A DNA stretch of 64,000 nt from Streptomyces chattanoogensis (GTDB lineage: Bacteria; Actinomycetota; Actinomycetes; Streptomycetales; Streptomycetaceae). Location: positions 1-64,000 of the forward strand of contig NZ_LGKG01000135.1 of NCBI RefSeq assembly GCF_001294335.1, in the 5' to 3' direction. Position 1 is the stretch's first letter, and each line of letters opens with the position of its first letter. The notes under the pieces were generated by a model, which saw only the letters and a list, made by a program, of their open reading frames with translations, ran no database searches and was not told where the DNA came from. The position numbers and the translations under genes were made by a program. Below are positions 15,973 through 23,331 of this stretch, in pieces.

Positions 15973-17343
15973 GTGTCCCCGTCCTGGTCCCCGTCCTCGT
16001 CCCCGTATGCGTCCATGGACCCGTCCCAGCAGCCCCCGCAGCCGCCCCTCCCGGCGTACGCGCCCCACCGGCACCCGTACACCCACCCTCCGCGCCCGTA
16101 CACGCACGCAACGCACGCGGACACCCACGCCTCTCCGCTCCACCCGCGTCCGCGCCGCCCCGCGCCGTGGCGCAGCAGGACCGTTCGCGCCCTCACCCTG
16201 GTCTCACTGCTGGCGCTCTCCGGGGTGGCCATCCTCGCGATCGTCCGCCGCCAGACCGGCAGCGAGGGTTTTCTGGTCGGCCTGGGGCTCGCCGTCTTCC
16301 CCGTACCGCCCCTCATCGCGGCGTTCTGCTGGCTGGACCGCATAGAGCCCGAGCCGTGGCGCAATCTCGCGTTCGCCTTCGCCTGGGGGGCGTGCGCGGC
16401 CACCCTGGTCGCGATCCTCGCCAACGGCTTCGCCACCGACTGGCTCGTCGGCAATATCGTCGGCGCGTCCCCGGTCGACGCCGAGGCCTGGGGTGCGACG
16501 GTCATCGCCCCGGTCGTGGAGGAATCGGTCAAGGCCGCCGCCGTACTGCTCCTCTACCGCTTCCGGCGGCACGACTTCGACGGCATCACGGACGGCCTGG
16601 CCATCGCCGGTCTCAGCGCCACCGGCTTCGCCTTCACCGAGAACATCCTCTATCTGGGCAGCGCCTTCGGCGAGGACCGGTCCATGGGCCACTCCGGCCT
16701 GCACTCCCTCACCGCCGGCACCTTCTTCATCCGCATCATCGTCTCCCCCTTCGCCCACCCCCTCTTCACCATGCTCACCGGCCTCGCGTTCGGCATAGCC
16801 GCCACCCGCTACCCCCGCCGCCGCACCACCCGCGCCACGCTCACCCTCCTCGGCCTCCTCACCGCCGTCCTCCTCCATGCCATCTGGAACCGCGCAACCT
16901 CCCTCGGCGACCTCGGCTTCCTCACCGTCTACGGCCTCTTCATGGTCCCCGTCTTCCTCACCCTCACCTGGCTGGCGATCTGGTCCCGCCACCAGGAACT
17001 CCTCTCCCTCCGCCACTACCTCGCCCCCTACACCGCCACCGGCTGGCTCGCCCCCGCCGAACCCACCGCCCTCTCCTCCCTCAAAACCCGCACCCTGGCC
17101 CGCTCCATAGCCCGCCGCACCCAGGGCCCCACCGCCGCCCGAGCCGTCACCGAATACACCGCCTTGGCCACCACCCTCTCCTTCCACCGGCGGAGGGCAC
17201 ACCTGACGGGACCGACGGCGGACTTCAGCAGCCGGGAGCAGGGGTTGTTGCTACAGCTGTGGCAGTACCAGCCTTGGGCACAGGTGGCGTTGGCGGAGGC
17301 GTTGGTGCGGACGCATCGGGCGTACTTGCCGCACCAGCGCTGA
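15973..17343 (+). CDS. PrsW-family intramembrane metalloprotease
   Basis: 456 residues. A Pro/His-rich cytoplasmic tail of about 65 residues is followed by about eight hydrophobic segments. The family motifs are present: 'PVVEESVKAAAVL' (EExxK), 'GFAFTENILYLG' (FxxxEN) and 'LLHAIWNRATS' (final HxxxN/D). PrsW in Bacillus cleaves the anti-sigma factor RsiW; Streptomyces relatives have unknown targets. A Ser/Thr/Arg-rich C-terminal tail of about 110 residues ends 'RTHRAYLPHQR'. The GTG at 15973 is preceded by TAGGGT. The first codons are built on a GTCCCC hexamer repeat, so the exact start is less certain than the domain. Confidence 0.9.
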   Translation: MSPSWSPSSSPYASMDPSQQPPQPPLPAYAPHRHPYTHPPRPYTHATHADTHASPLHPRPRRPAPWRSRTVRALTLVSLLALSGVAILAIVRRQTGSEGFLVGLGLAVFPVPPLIAAFCWLDRIEPEPWRNLAFAFAWGACAATLVAILANGFATDWLVGNIVGASPVDAEAWGATVIAPVVEESVKAAAVLLLYRFRRHDFDGITDGLAIAGLSATGFAFTENILYLGSAFGEDRSMGHSGLHSLTAGTFFIRIIVSPFAHPLFTMLTGLAFGIAATRYPRRRTTRATLTLLGLLTAVLLHAIWNRATSLGDLGFLTVYGLFMVPVFLTLTWLAIWSRHQELLSLRHYLAPYTATGWLAPAEPTALSSLKTRTLARSIARRTQGPTAARAVTEYTALATTLSFHRRRAHLTGPTADFSSREQGLLLQLWQYQPWAQVALAEALVRTHRAYLPHQR

Positions 17344-17658
17344 TACCGACCCGCGCCGCCACCTCCGGTGTGGGTACCCATGTGCCTGCCGATGCCCTCG
17401 TCCCCGGCATCTCCGCCCATACGAGCGTCCAGACCCGTCGGGACACCGGCCCTGAAACGGCGGTACGGCATCTCTTGTACGGCTTTGGTCGTCCTCCCAG
17501 GATGTAGGTCCCACATCGAAGGATCAGCCCCTCGTCTGCGCCATGTCCGCGAGCGGTGTAACTCGAGCCACTTGCCACGGCTCCTTTGAACCTGCGCAGT
17601 CCGCTACAGGGCCAGACGTAGAGTCGGCAGGGTTGCCTTTGATGTGGAGGTTTCTGCC
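17344..17658. other. 315-bp intergenic, nothing recognised
   Basis: Follows the PrsW-type gene. No gene, tRNA or strong hairpin. It must contain the promoter of the small membrane protein; I cannot place it convincingly. Confidence 0.5.
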
Positions 17659-17961
17659 ATGAGTGGCGTACCGACAAGTGTGGTTGCGGCAAGTGGGCTC
17701 GTGGGCGGCTACGGCGTTGCCAGGTGGACGGGGAAGCGGCCCCTCGGGGGTGTGGCTCTTGCGGCGGCGGGGGCTGTGGCGGCCAAAGAGTGGCAGGAGC
17801 AGGCCGGGACGAGGACTGCTGTGGCATTGAGTGGTGCGTACGTGGCGGCTTTTGTGGGGTCGCACCTGTTGGCCAAGAAGGTCGGTGCCTGGCCCTCGGT
17901 GTTTGCGGTGGCCGGTGGGGTCGCCGTGGTGTCGTTCGTGGTGGCCGACCGGCGGAAGTGA
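17659..17961 (+). CDS. Small hydrophobic membrane protein, unknown function
   Basis: 100 residues, Gly/Ala/Val-rich, with about three hydrophobic stretches ('GVALAAAGAVAAKEW', 'AVALSGAYVAAFVGSHLLA', 'VFAVAGGVAVVSFVVA') and a basic tail DRRK. The ATG at 17659 has GGAGG eight bases upstream; an in-frame GTG at 17644 would overlap it. It converges on the aldo/keto reductase gene. I do not recognise a named family. Confidence 0.75.
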   Translation: MSGVPTSVVAASGLVGGYGVARWTGKRPLGGVALAAAGAVAAKEWQEQAGTRTAVALSGAYVAAFVGSHLLAKKVGAWPSVFAVAGGVAVVSFVVADRRK

Positions 17962-17987
17962 CCGCCGGGACGGGCCGGGCGGCGGTC
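17960..17987. terminator. Hairpin between converging genes
   Basis: GACCGCCG (17960-17967) pairs with CGGCGGTC (17980-17987) around a 12-nt GC-rich loop, between the small membrane gene and the aldo/keto reductase. Confidence 0.5.
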
Positions 17988-18008
17988 GGCCGGCCCCTCC
18001 GTGCGGGG

Positions 18009-19004
18009 TCAGGCCGAAGCGTCGTTCAGGAGGCTCAGTTCGGCCTCGGTGAGGGTCAGTTCGGCGACCGCCAGGAGGGCCGGGAGCTGGGCCACGGTGC
18101 GGGCGCTGGCGATGGGGGCGGCGACGGTGGGCCGGGCGGCGAGCCAGGCGAGGGCTACGGTGGCGGGCTCGGCGCTGCGGGCGGTGGCGACGGTGGTGAG
18201 GGCCTCGAGGACGCGGCGGCCCCGGTCCGTGGACAGATAGGTGGCGGCCTTGGCGGAGCGGGCGCTCTCCACCGTCGCACCCGGGCGGTACTTGCCGGTC
18301 AGGAAGCCGGAGGCGAGGGCGTAGTAGGGAACCGCGGCCAGGCCGTGGCGGGCGGCGACGTCGGCGAGTTCACCCTCGTACGTGTCGCGGGAGACCAGGT
18401 TGTAGTGGGGCTGGAGGGCCACGTATCGGGCCAGGCCCTCGCGGGCGGAGAAGGCCAGGGATTCCTCCAGGCGCGCCGCCGAGATGTTGGAGGCCGCGAT
18501 CTCGCGGACCTTGCCGGCCTTGACGAGGTCGTCGAGGGTGGTGAGGAACTCTCCGACCTCGACGGACTCGTCGTCGTAGTGGGTGTAGTAGAGGTCGATG
18601 TAGTCGGTGCGCAGGCGGGTGAGGGACTCGTCCACCGCGGACTTGATGGTGGCGGCGGACAGGCCCTTGAGGCGGGGGTGCGAGGGGGCGCCCACCTTGG
18701 TGGCGATGACGACGTCGGAGCGGTTGCGGCGGGACGCCAGCCAGTTGCCGATGACGGTTTCGGACTCGCCGCCCTGGTTGCCGGGGACCCAGGCGGAGTA
18801 GACGTCTGCGGTGTCGATGAAGTTGCCGCCGCCGGCCACGTATGCGTCGAGTACGGCGAAGGATTCGGCCTCGTCCGCCGTCCAGCCGAACACATTGCCC
18901 CCGAGGGAGAGGGCCGAGACGGAGAGCGAGCCGAGGGAGCGGGCGCAGGAGGAGGATGCAGGAGCAGCGGCGGCGGTGACGGTGGGGTTATGTGTAGACG
19001 TCAT
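18009..19004 (-). CDS. Aldo/keto reductase (SCO4109-like)
   Basis: 331 residues, NADPH-dependent TIM-barrel oxidoreductase. Family features are 'SLGGNVFGWTADE', catalytic Asp and Tyr in 'FIDTADVYSAWVPGNQGG', Lys in 'VVIATKVGAPSH', and His in 'DLYYTHYDDES'; cofactor binding is at the C-terminus ('PIASARTVAQL'). The substrate is unknown. Start choice is difficult: the ATG at 19004 lacks a ribosome-binding site, and another ATG at 19019 sits directly against a strong hairpin (19021-19051). Confidence 0.88.
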   Translation of the reverse strand: MTSTHNPTVTAAAAPASSSCARSLGSLSVSALSLGGNVFGWTADEAESFAVLDAYVAGGGNFIDTADVYSAWVPGNQGGESETVIGNWLASRRNRSDVVIATKVGAPSHPRLKGLSAATIKSAVDESLTRLRTDYIDLYYTHYDDESVEVGEFLTTLDDLVKAGKVREIAASNISAARLEESLAFSAREGLARYVALQPHYNLVSRDTYEGELADVAARHGLAAVPYYALASGFLTGKYRPGATVESARSAKAATYLSTDRGRRVLEALTTVATARSAEPATVALAWLAARPTVAAPIASARTVAQLPALLAVAELTLTEAELSLLNDASA

Positions 19005-19020
19005 GTATATGTGCAGCATG

Positions 19021-19051
19021 GAGGGGCGGGGGGATATTCCCCCCGCCCCTC
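19021..19051 (-). terminator. Perfect 14-bp hairpin, terminator of the M23 peptidase gene
   Basis: The arm GAGGGGCGGGGGGA pairs with its exact complement across a 3-nt loop. It lies about 80 bp past the M23 stop and touches the first possible start codon of the downstream aldo/keto reductase gene, so it may also shape that gene's expression. Confidence 0.8.
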
Positions 19052-19128
19052 AGGCGCTTCAGGAGTTCCGAAGCCGCAGACGGCCCGGCAGCTGCAGACG
19101 TCCTGGCCGCCCCAGACGTCCCGGCGCA

Positions 19129-20322
19129 TCAGACATCCAGGCCGTGCTCCCGCAGCCACGGCATCGGGTCGATCGGGTCGCCGGCCCCCGGGCGGACCTC
19201 CAGGTGGAGGTGGGGGCCCGTGACGTTGCCGGTGGCGCCGACGCGGCCTATGACCTCGCCGGTGTTCACCTTGCCGGAGGTCTTGACCATCGAGGAGAGG
19301 TGGCAGAACCAGAGTTCGGTGCCGTCGTCGAGGGTGAGGACGATGCGGTAGCCGTACGCGCCGGCCCAGCCCGCCTGGGTGATGGTGCCGGAGTGAACCG
19401 CCCTGACCGGCGTGCCCGTCGGGGCGGCGAAGTCCTGGCCGGTGTGGTCCGCGGCCCAGCGGTCGCCGGCCTGGCCGAAGCTGGCGGTGAGGGTGTACGA
19501 GGCGACCGGGGTGATGAAGCTCTTGGCGAGTTCGGCGAGGCGCTCGGCCTCCGCCTTCTTGCGGGCCGCCGCCTCCGCCTTGCGCTTGGCCTCCAGCTCC
19601 GCGGCCTTCTTGGCCGCCGCGGCCTTCTCGGCCGTCTGCTGCTGCGCGGCGGCGTCCTTCGCGGCCCGGGCGACGGCGGCCGCCTCCTCGGCGTCGCGCC
19701 GCTCCTGCTCGGCGGCGTCCTGCGCCGCGTCGGCCTGCTGCAGGATGCGGTTGCGCAGCGCCTCGCCGGCGTTGGCGCCCTGGGCGGCCTCGTACCGGGT
19801 GAGGCCCGCCTGGGAGAGGGGGCCGGAGGGCGCGGAGGAGGAGTCGGCGGCGTCCGGGCCGGAGTCGGATCCGTCGTCGGATATGAGGCCGCCTATGCCG
19901 GGGAGCGACTTGGCGTCCGGCAGCTTCTCGGCGACGTCGTCGGCCATGCTGCCGAGGTCGGGCACCGAGATCGGGACCGGCGGGCGGCCCTCGGCCGTGG
20001 CCATGCCCCCCGCGCCGACCGCCGCGATGACGCCGACGCCCAGGACCGTGCCGCTGCGCGCGAGACCGCCGCTGCGCTGCTTGGCCACCCGGTGCTTGCC
20101 GCGGACGGGGCGGACGGACTCCTCGGTGGGGTTCCATTCCTCCCACGGCCCCTCGCCGTCACCGCCTTCGTAGACAACTCCGGAACCGACGGAACCAGAA
20201 CCGACGGAACCAGAACCAATGACACCGGGACCGTCGAAACGGGCGGTCCGGTCGTCGTAGGGACCCCAGTCATCGAGGTCGGCGGCGGACGGAGCCTGAG
20301 GGGCGGGCCTGTTGGACGCCAC
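19129..20322 (-). CDS. M23-family peptidoglycan endopeptidase (SCO4108-like)
   Basis: 397 residues. A cytoplasmic tail precedes one hydrophobic segment near residues 85-105 ('SGTVLGVGVIAAVGAGGMA'), then an Ala/Glu/Lys/Gln-rich coiled coil (about 180-265), then a LytM/M23 domain with the zinc ligands in 'DHTGQDFAAPTGTPVRA' and 'GPHLHLEVRPG'. It likely cleaves peptide cross-links in the wall during growth or germination. The GTG at 20322 follows AAGGAG at about ten bases. A c-di-AMP riboswitch precedes it, tying production of the hydrolase to the second messenger. Confidence 0.93.
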   Translation of the reverse strand: MASNRPAPQAPSAADLDDWGPYDDRTARFDGPGVIGSGSVGSGSVGSGVVYEGGDGEGPWEEWNPTEESVRPVRGKHRVAKQRSGGLARSGTVLGVGVIAAVGAGGMATAEGRPPVPISVPDLGSMADDVAEKLPDAKSLPGIGGLISDDGSDSGPDAADSSSAPSGPLSQAGLTRYEAAQGANAGEALRNRILQQADAAQDAAEQERRDAEEAAAVARAAKDAAAQQQTAEKAAAAKKAAELEAKRKAEAAARKKAEAERLAELAKSFITPVASYTLTASFGQAGDRWAADHTGQDFAAPTGTPVRAVHSGTITQAGWAGAYGYRIVLTLDDGTELWFCHLSSMVKTSGKVNTGEVIGRVGATGNVTGPHLHLEVRPGAGDPIDPMPWLREHGLDV

Positions 20323-20343
20323 GGGGGCGCACTCCTTTCCTTC

Positions 20344-20465
20344 CTTCGCGCCTACCGGGTTAGCTGACGGGTTCGGAGCAGGAAGGTCTCCTACGGGCGC
20401 CTCTGGCGCGAGGCGTCCGATTCACCCCAAGGTGGTGGTTCCCCGGTTCCCCCGGCGCAGTTCAT
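20344..20465 (-). ncRNA. c-di-AMP (ydaO/yuaA) riboswitch
   Basis: The minus-strand leader of the M23 gene contains the conserved blocks of Streptomyces ydaO elements: GGGGTGAAT near 20430, a variable GC hairpin, GACCTTCCTGCTCCGAAC, then CCGTCAGCTAACCCGGTAGG near 20350-20372. The M23 ribosome-binding site follows about 15 bases later. In Streptomyces, this class precedes several cell-wall hydrolase genes and reduces their expression when c-di-AMP is high. The exact 5' boundary is approximate. Confidence 0.88.
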
Positions 20466-20490
20466 GTAGAACGTCGTGCACTCAGTGCGC

Positions 20491-20590
20491 AGTTCTTTGC
20501 AGTTCGCTGCAGATCGCCGCGGATCACTGGGATCGCTGCGGATCGGTTCACAACGGTGCGGATTGGCCCGGATCGGCCCGGTCCGTACGG
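20491..20590. repeat. 10-bp-phased degenerate tandem repeat
   Basis: About ten consecutive 10-nt units related to GGATCGCTGC, for example AGTTCGCTGC, AGATCGCCGC, GGATCGCTGC, GGATTGGCCC and GGATCGGCCC. They occupy the divergent gap between the riboswitch-controlled M23 gene and the DUF2332 gene. The phase equals about one DNA turn. No coding frame uses it convincingly. Confidence 0.6.
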
Positions 20591-20919
20591 ATACTGCTGC
20601 GTGCCCTGATGAAGTGCATGACGACGTACGTGGCGTGCGCTTGCAGGATTCGGCGTCGGCGCGCGGTGCCGCCTCTGCGACGGCTGGGACGACCGCGCTC
20701 CGTTATCGGACAGTAATAGAGATCGCAGTCGTTTTCCAAGCCTTCCCGCGAAACCTTGTGCGCCGGACAGGAGATGTGACGTGGACTTTTCCCTCACCGG
20801 GCGCGTAAGTCGGGCGAATTGACCTGCCGTCACCAAACGATCTTCGGGCGATTGTGCGCCAGTTGTTATGCGCAGGGGTGCCCGACCCTTACGGAGCGTG
20901 AGAGCAGTAACGTCGGATC
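20591..20919. other. Divergent intergenic region upstream of the DUF2332 gene
   Basis: About 330 bp with lower GC than its neighbours and no gene I can support. It should contain the DUF2332 promoter and possibly upstream elements for the M23 gene. A partial inverted repeat, GTTATCGGACAG-like, occurs near 20702. Confidence 0.4.
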
Positions 20920-22044
20920 ATGGTCGTCAACGTGGTCAACGTCGTCAACAGCGCGCAGACAGTGGCGGATCGGTACCGGGAATTCTCCTGGCAGCAGGCG
21001 CGGGGACGGTCCGACGCGCACGCGGAGTTGACCGCCCGGATCAGCCAGGACGCCGAATTCTGCGATCTGTTGTCGGGATCACTGCCGGCCGGGGACAAAC
21101 AGCGACCGGAGCTCCTCCTGGCCGCCGTCCGCCATCTCGACGGCCCGCACGCCGAACTGGGACCGCGCAACGAAACGGCGTACGGACGCTGGCGCGAGTG
21201 GACGGTCCGGCATTGGGACGAGGTCCGTGCGGTGATCATGCGGCGCACCGGCCGGACGAACGAACCGGCCGGCTGCGCCGCGCTGCTGCCGCTGCTCGCC
21301 CGCCTGCCCCAGCCGCTCGCCCTGCTGGAGGTCGGGGCGTCGGCGGGGCTGCGCCTCCGGCCGGAGCTGTACCGGTACCGGTACGAGGCCGACGGCGCGG
21401 GCTCCGGGACGGAATGCGGGGCGCCCGGCAGCCCGGTGACGCTCACCTGCCGGACGAGCGCCGCCGGCCCCGGCCCCGTACCGCAGGCCCCCGCCCGCCT
21501 CCCCGAGATCGTCTGGCGCGCCGGCATCGACCTCGATCCGCTCGACCCGGCCGCCGAACGCGATGACCTCCGCTGGCTCCAGTCCCTCGTCTGGCCCGGC
21601 GAGGAGGACCGTGCGCAGCGGCTGACGGCCGCGGTCGACGCCGTACGGTCCCTGCCCCGCCCCCGGATCGTGCGCGGCGATCTCGTCGACGAGCTGCCCG
21701 CGCTGGCCGCCGAGGCGCCGCCCGGGGCGACGCTGGTCGTCTTCCACACAGGCGTCCTGGACTCCCTCCCGCTCGCCCGCCGCGAGCGGTTCGCCGCGCT
21801 CGTACGGTCGCTGCTCGCCGGGCGGAGCGGCCCCGGCCACTGGATCTCCCACGAGCACCACGGCGTCCTGCCCTGGATCACCGCCCCGGTGCACCGGACC
21901 CTGCGCCCCGAGGACGCCCCGCTGCTCACTCTCGCGCTGGACGAGCGTCCCCTCGCCCTCACCGGTCCGCACGGCGAGAGCCTGCACTGGCTCCCGGAAT
22001 CCGGGCTGCCGCAGGACGGGCTCCCGCAGGACGGGACGGCCTGA
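20920..22044 (+). CDS. DUF2332 family protein
   Basis: 374 residues of the actinobacterial DUF2332 family. Visible features are 'YREFSWQQARGRS' near the N-terminus, a SAM-binding-like glycine motif 'LALLEVGASAGLRLRPELYR' in the middle, 'IVWRAGIDLDPLDPAAERDD' and 'TLVVFHTGVLDSLP'. The motif suggests a methyltransferase-like fold, but no activity is established to my knowledge. The gene converges with the phosphatase gene, with only four bases between the stop codons. The N-terminal V-V-N-V-V-N repeat is encoded by a GTCAAC direct repeat. Confidence 0.85.
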   Translation: MVVNVVNVVNSAQTVADRYREFSWQQARGRSDAHAELTARISQDAEFCDLLSGSLPAGDKQRPELLLAAVRHLDGPHAELGPRNETAYGRWREWTVRHWDEVRAVIMRRTGRTNEPAGCAALLPLLARLPQPLALLEVGASAGLRLRPELYRYRYEADGAGSGTECGAPGSPVTLTCRTSAAGPGPVPQAPARLPEIVWRAGIDLDPLDPAAERDDLRWLQSLVWPGEEDRAQRLTAAVDAVRSLPRPRIVRGDLVDELPALAAEAPPGATLVVFHTGVLDSLPLARRERFAALVRSLLAGRSGPGHWISHEHHGVLPWITAPVHRTLRPEDAPLLTLALDERPLALTGPHGESLHWLPESGLPQDGLPQDGTA

Positions 22045-22048
22045 CCGT

Positions 22049-23182
22049 CTACTCCCCCAGCGGCCGCTGCACCGCCAGCAGCGCCATATCGTCCGCCTGC
22101 GGCCCGCCCGTGTGCCGGGCGACGTCCCGGACCAGATCGTCCAGGAGGGTGTCCGGCCCGGGGAATCGGCGGCCGCGCAGCCGGCTCGGTGCGTCGTAGA
22201 AGCAGCCGGCCCGGTCCCTGGCCTCGGTGACCCCGTCCGTGAACAGCAGCAGCAGCGAGCCGGCCGGGAAGAACGTCTCGTCCACCCGGTCCGGCCAGCC
22301 CGCGACCTCGCTCAGCCCCAGCGGCAGTGCGGGCGAGGCGGGGTTCAGTTCGCACAGGCCGCCGTCGGGACCGAGCAGCAGCGGGGCCGGGTGGCCGCGG
22401 TTGAGGATGCGCAGGACGGAGTGCGCGCCGGACGGGACCTCCGCCAGGACGGCCGTGGTGAAGCCCTCCATCTGGTCCAGTCCCTCGCGCCGCCCGCCCT
22501 CCCGCTGGAGCGCCCGCTCCAGGCGGCCCGCCACCGCCTCCAGCGTGGCCTCCTGTTCGGCCGCCTCCCGGAAGGCGCCGATGACGACCACCGCGGCCTC
22601 CACCGCCTCCAGCCCCTTGCCCCGTACGTCGCCGACGATCAGCCGGACGCCGTGCGGGGTGTCCTGCACCGCGTAGAGATCGCCGCCGATCCGGGCGCCG
22701 GCGTGCGCGGCCACATAGCGCGCGGCGACCGCGAGCCCGGCGATCCGGGCGGGCGGCGTGGGCAGCAGGGCGCGCTGGGCGGCCTCGGCGACGTTCCGCA
22801 CGGAGGCGAGCCGGGCGTCGCTCAGCCGGAGGACCCGGTTGATGCCGAGCGCCAGGAAGGCGACCACCATGACGGTCAGGCCCTCGGTGGCCGACTGGGT
22901 GTTGTCCTGGGTGCTGTGGTACATGGCGATGAGCAACTCGCCCAGGAGCGCCGCGGCGACCGTGACGGCCGTGCCGGCGAAGGAGTAGAGGGGCGCCGCG
23001 ACCAGGGGGGCGGCGGAGAAGAACGGTGCGGCGGTGTACTGAGGCGGCGTGACCACGTCGAACGCGATGCCCGCGGCTATCAGGACGGCGGGGAGCCAGC
23101 GGGCCGGGCGGCGGCCGAGCGGGGACATCCGGCCATGGCGCTCCTCCCGTTCGCCCGTACGGTTCCCGCCGCCTCGAAGCAT
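22049..23182 (-). CDS. Membrane PP2C/SpoIIE-type serine phosphatase
   Basis: 377 residues. The N-terminal part (about 30-125) has three to four hydrophobic segments. The C-terminal SpoIIE/RsbU phosphatase domain (about 140-375) keeps the metal-binding segments 'GARIGGDLYAVQ', 'LIVGDVRGKGLEAVE', 'LLLFTDGVTEARD' and 'QADDMALLAV'. Such enzymes dephosphorylate anti-anti-sigma (STAS) proteins. The Ser/Thr kinase gene lies upstream on the same strand, 150 bp away, which suggests opposing partners. The ATG at 23182 has AGAGG nine bases upstream; the ATG at 23128 is the alternative. Confidence 0.88.
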   Translation of the reverse strand: MLRGGGNRTGEREERHGRMSPLGRRPARWLPAVLIAAGIAFDVVTPPQYTAAPFFSAAPLVAAPLYSFAGTAVTVAAALLGELLIAMYHSTQDNTQSATEGLTVMVVAFLALGINRVLRLSDARLASVRNVAEAAQRALLPTPPARIAGLAVAARYVAAHAGARIGGDLYAVQDTPHGVRLIVGDVRGKGLEAVEAAVVVIGAFREAAEQEATLEAVAGRLERALQREGGRREGLDQMEGFTTAVLAEVPSGAHSVLRILNRGHPAPLLLGPDGGLCELNPASPALPLGLSEVAGWPDRVDETFFPAGSLLLLFTDGVTEARDRAGCFYDAPSRLRGRRFPGPDTLLDDLVRDVARHTGGPQADDMALLAVQRPLGE

Positions 23183-23331
23183 CCGCACCGGCCTCTTCCC
23201 GCTGCCCAGGCTCTCGCCACCGCCGAGGCCTCCGACGTCCCAAGGGTTTCGGCTGCGGGCCCGGCCGGCGAATCGCCGTGGGCCGTACGGGTCACGGGCG
23301 GGGCGGGCGGGACGGGCGGCGCCCGGGAGCG

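Noticed and set aside
20491..20590. CRISPR array
   Set aside because: The units are 10 bp, degenerate and directly adjacent without spacers, and no cas genes are present.
20462..20836. A 124-codon minus-strand frame between the M23 and DUF2332 genes
   Set aside because: It runs through the phased repeat, has no family resemblance and would overlap the M23 promoter region and the riboswitch leader.
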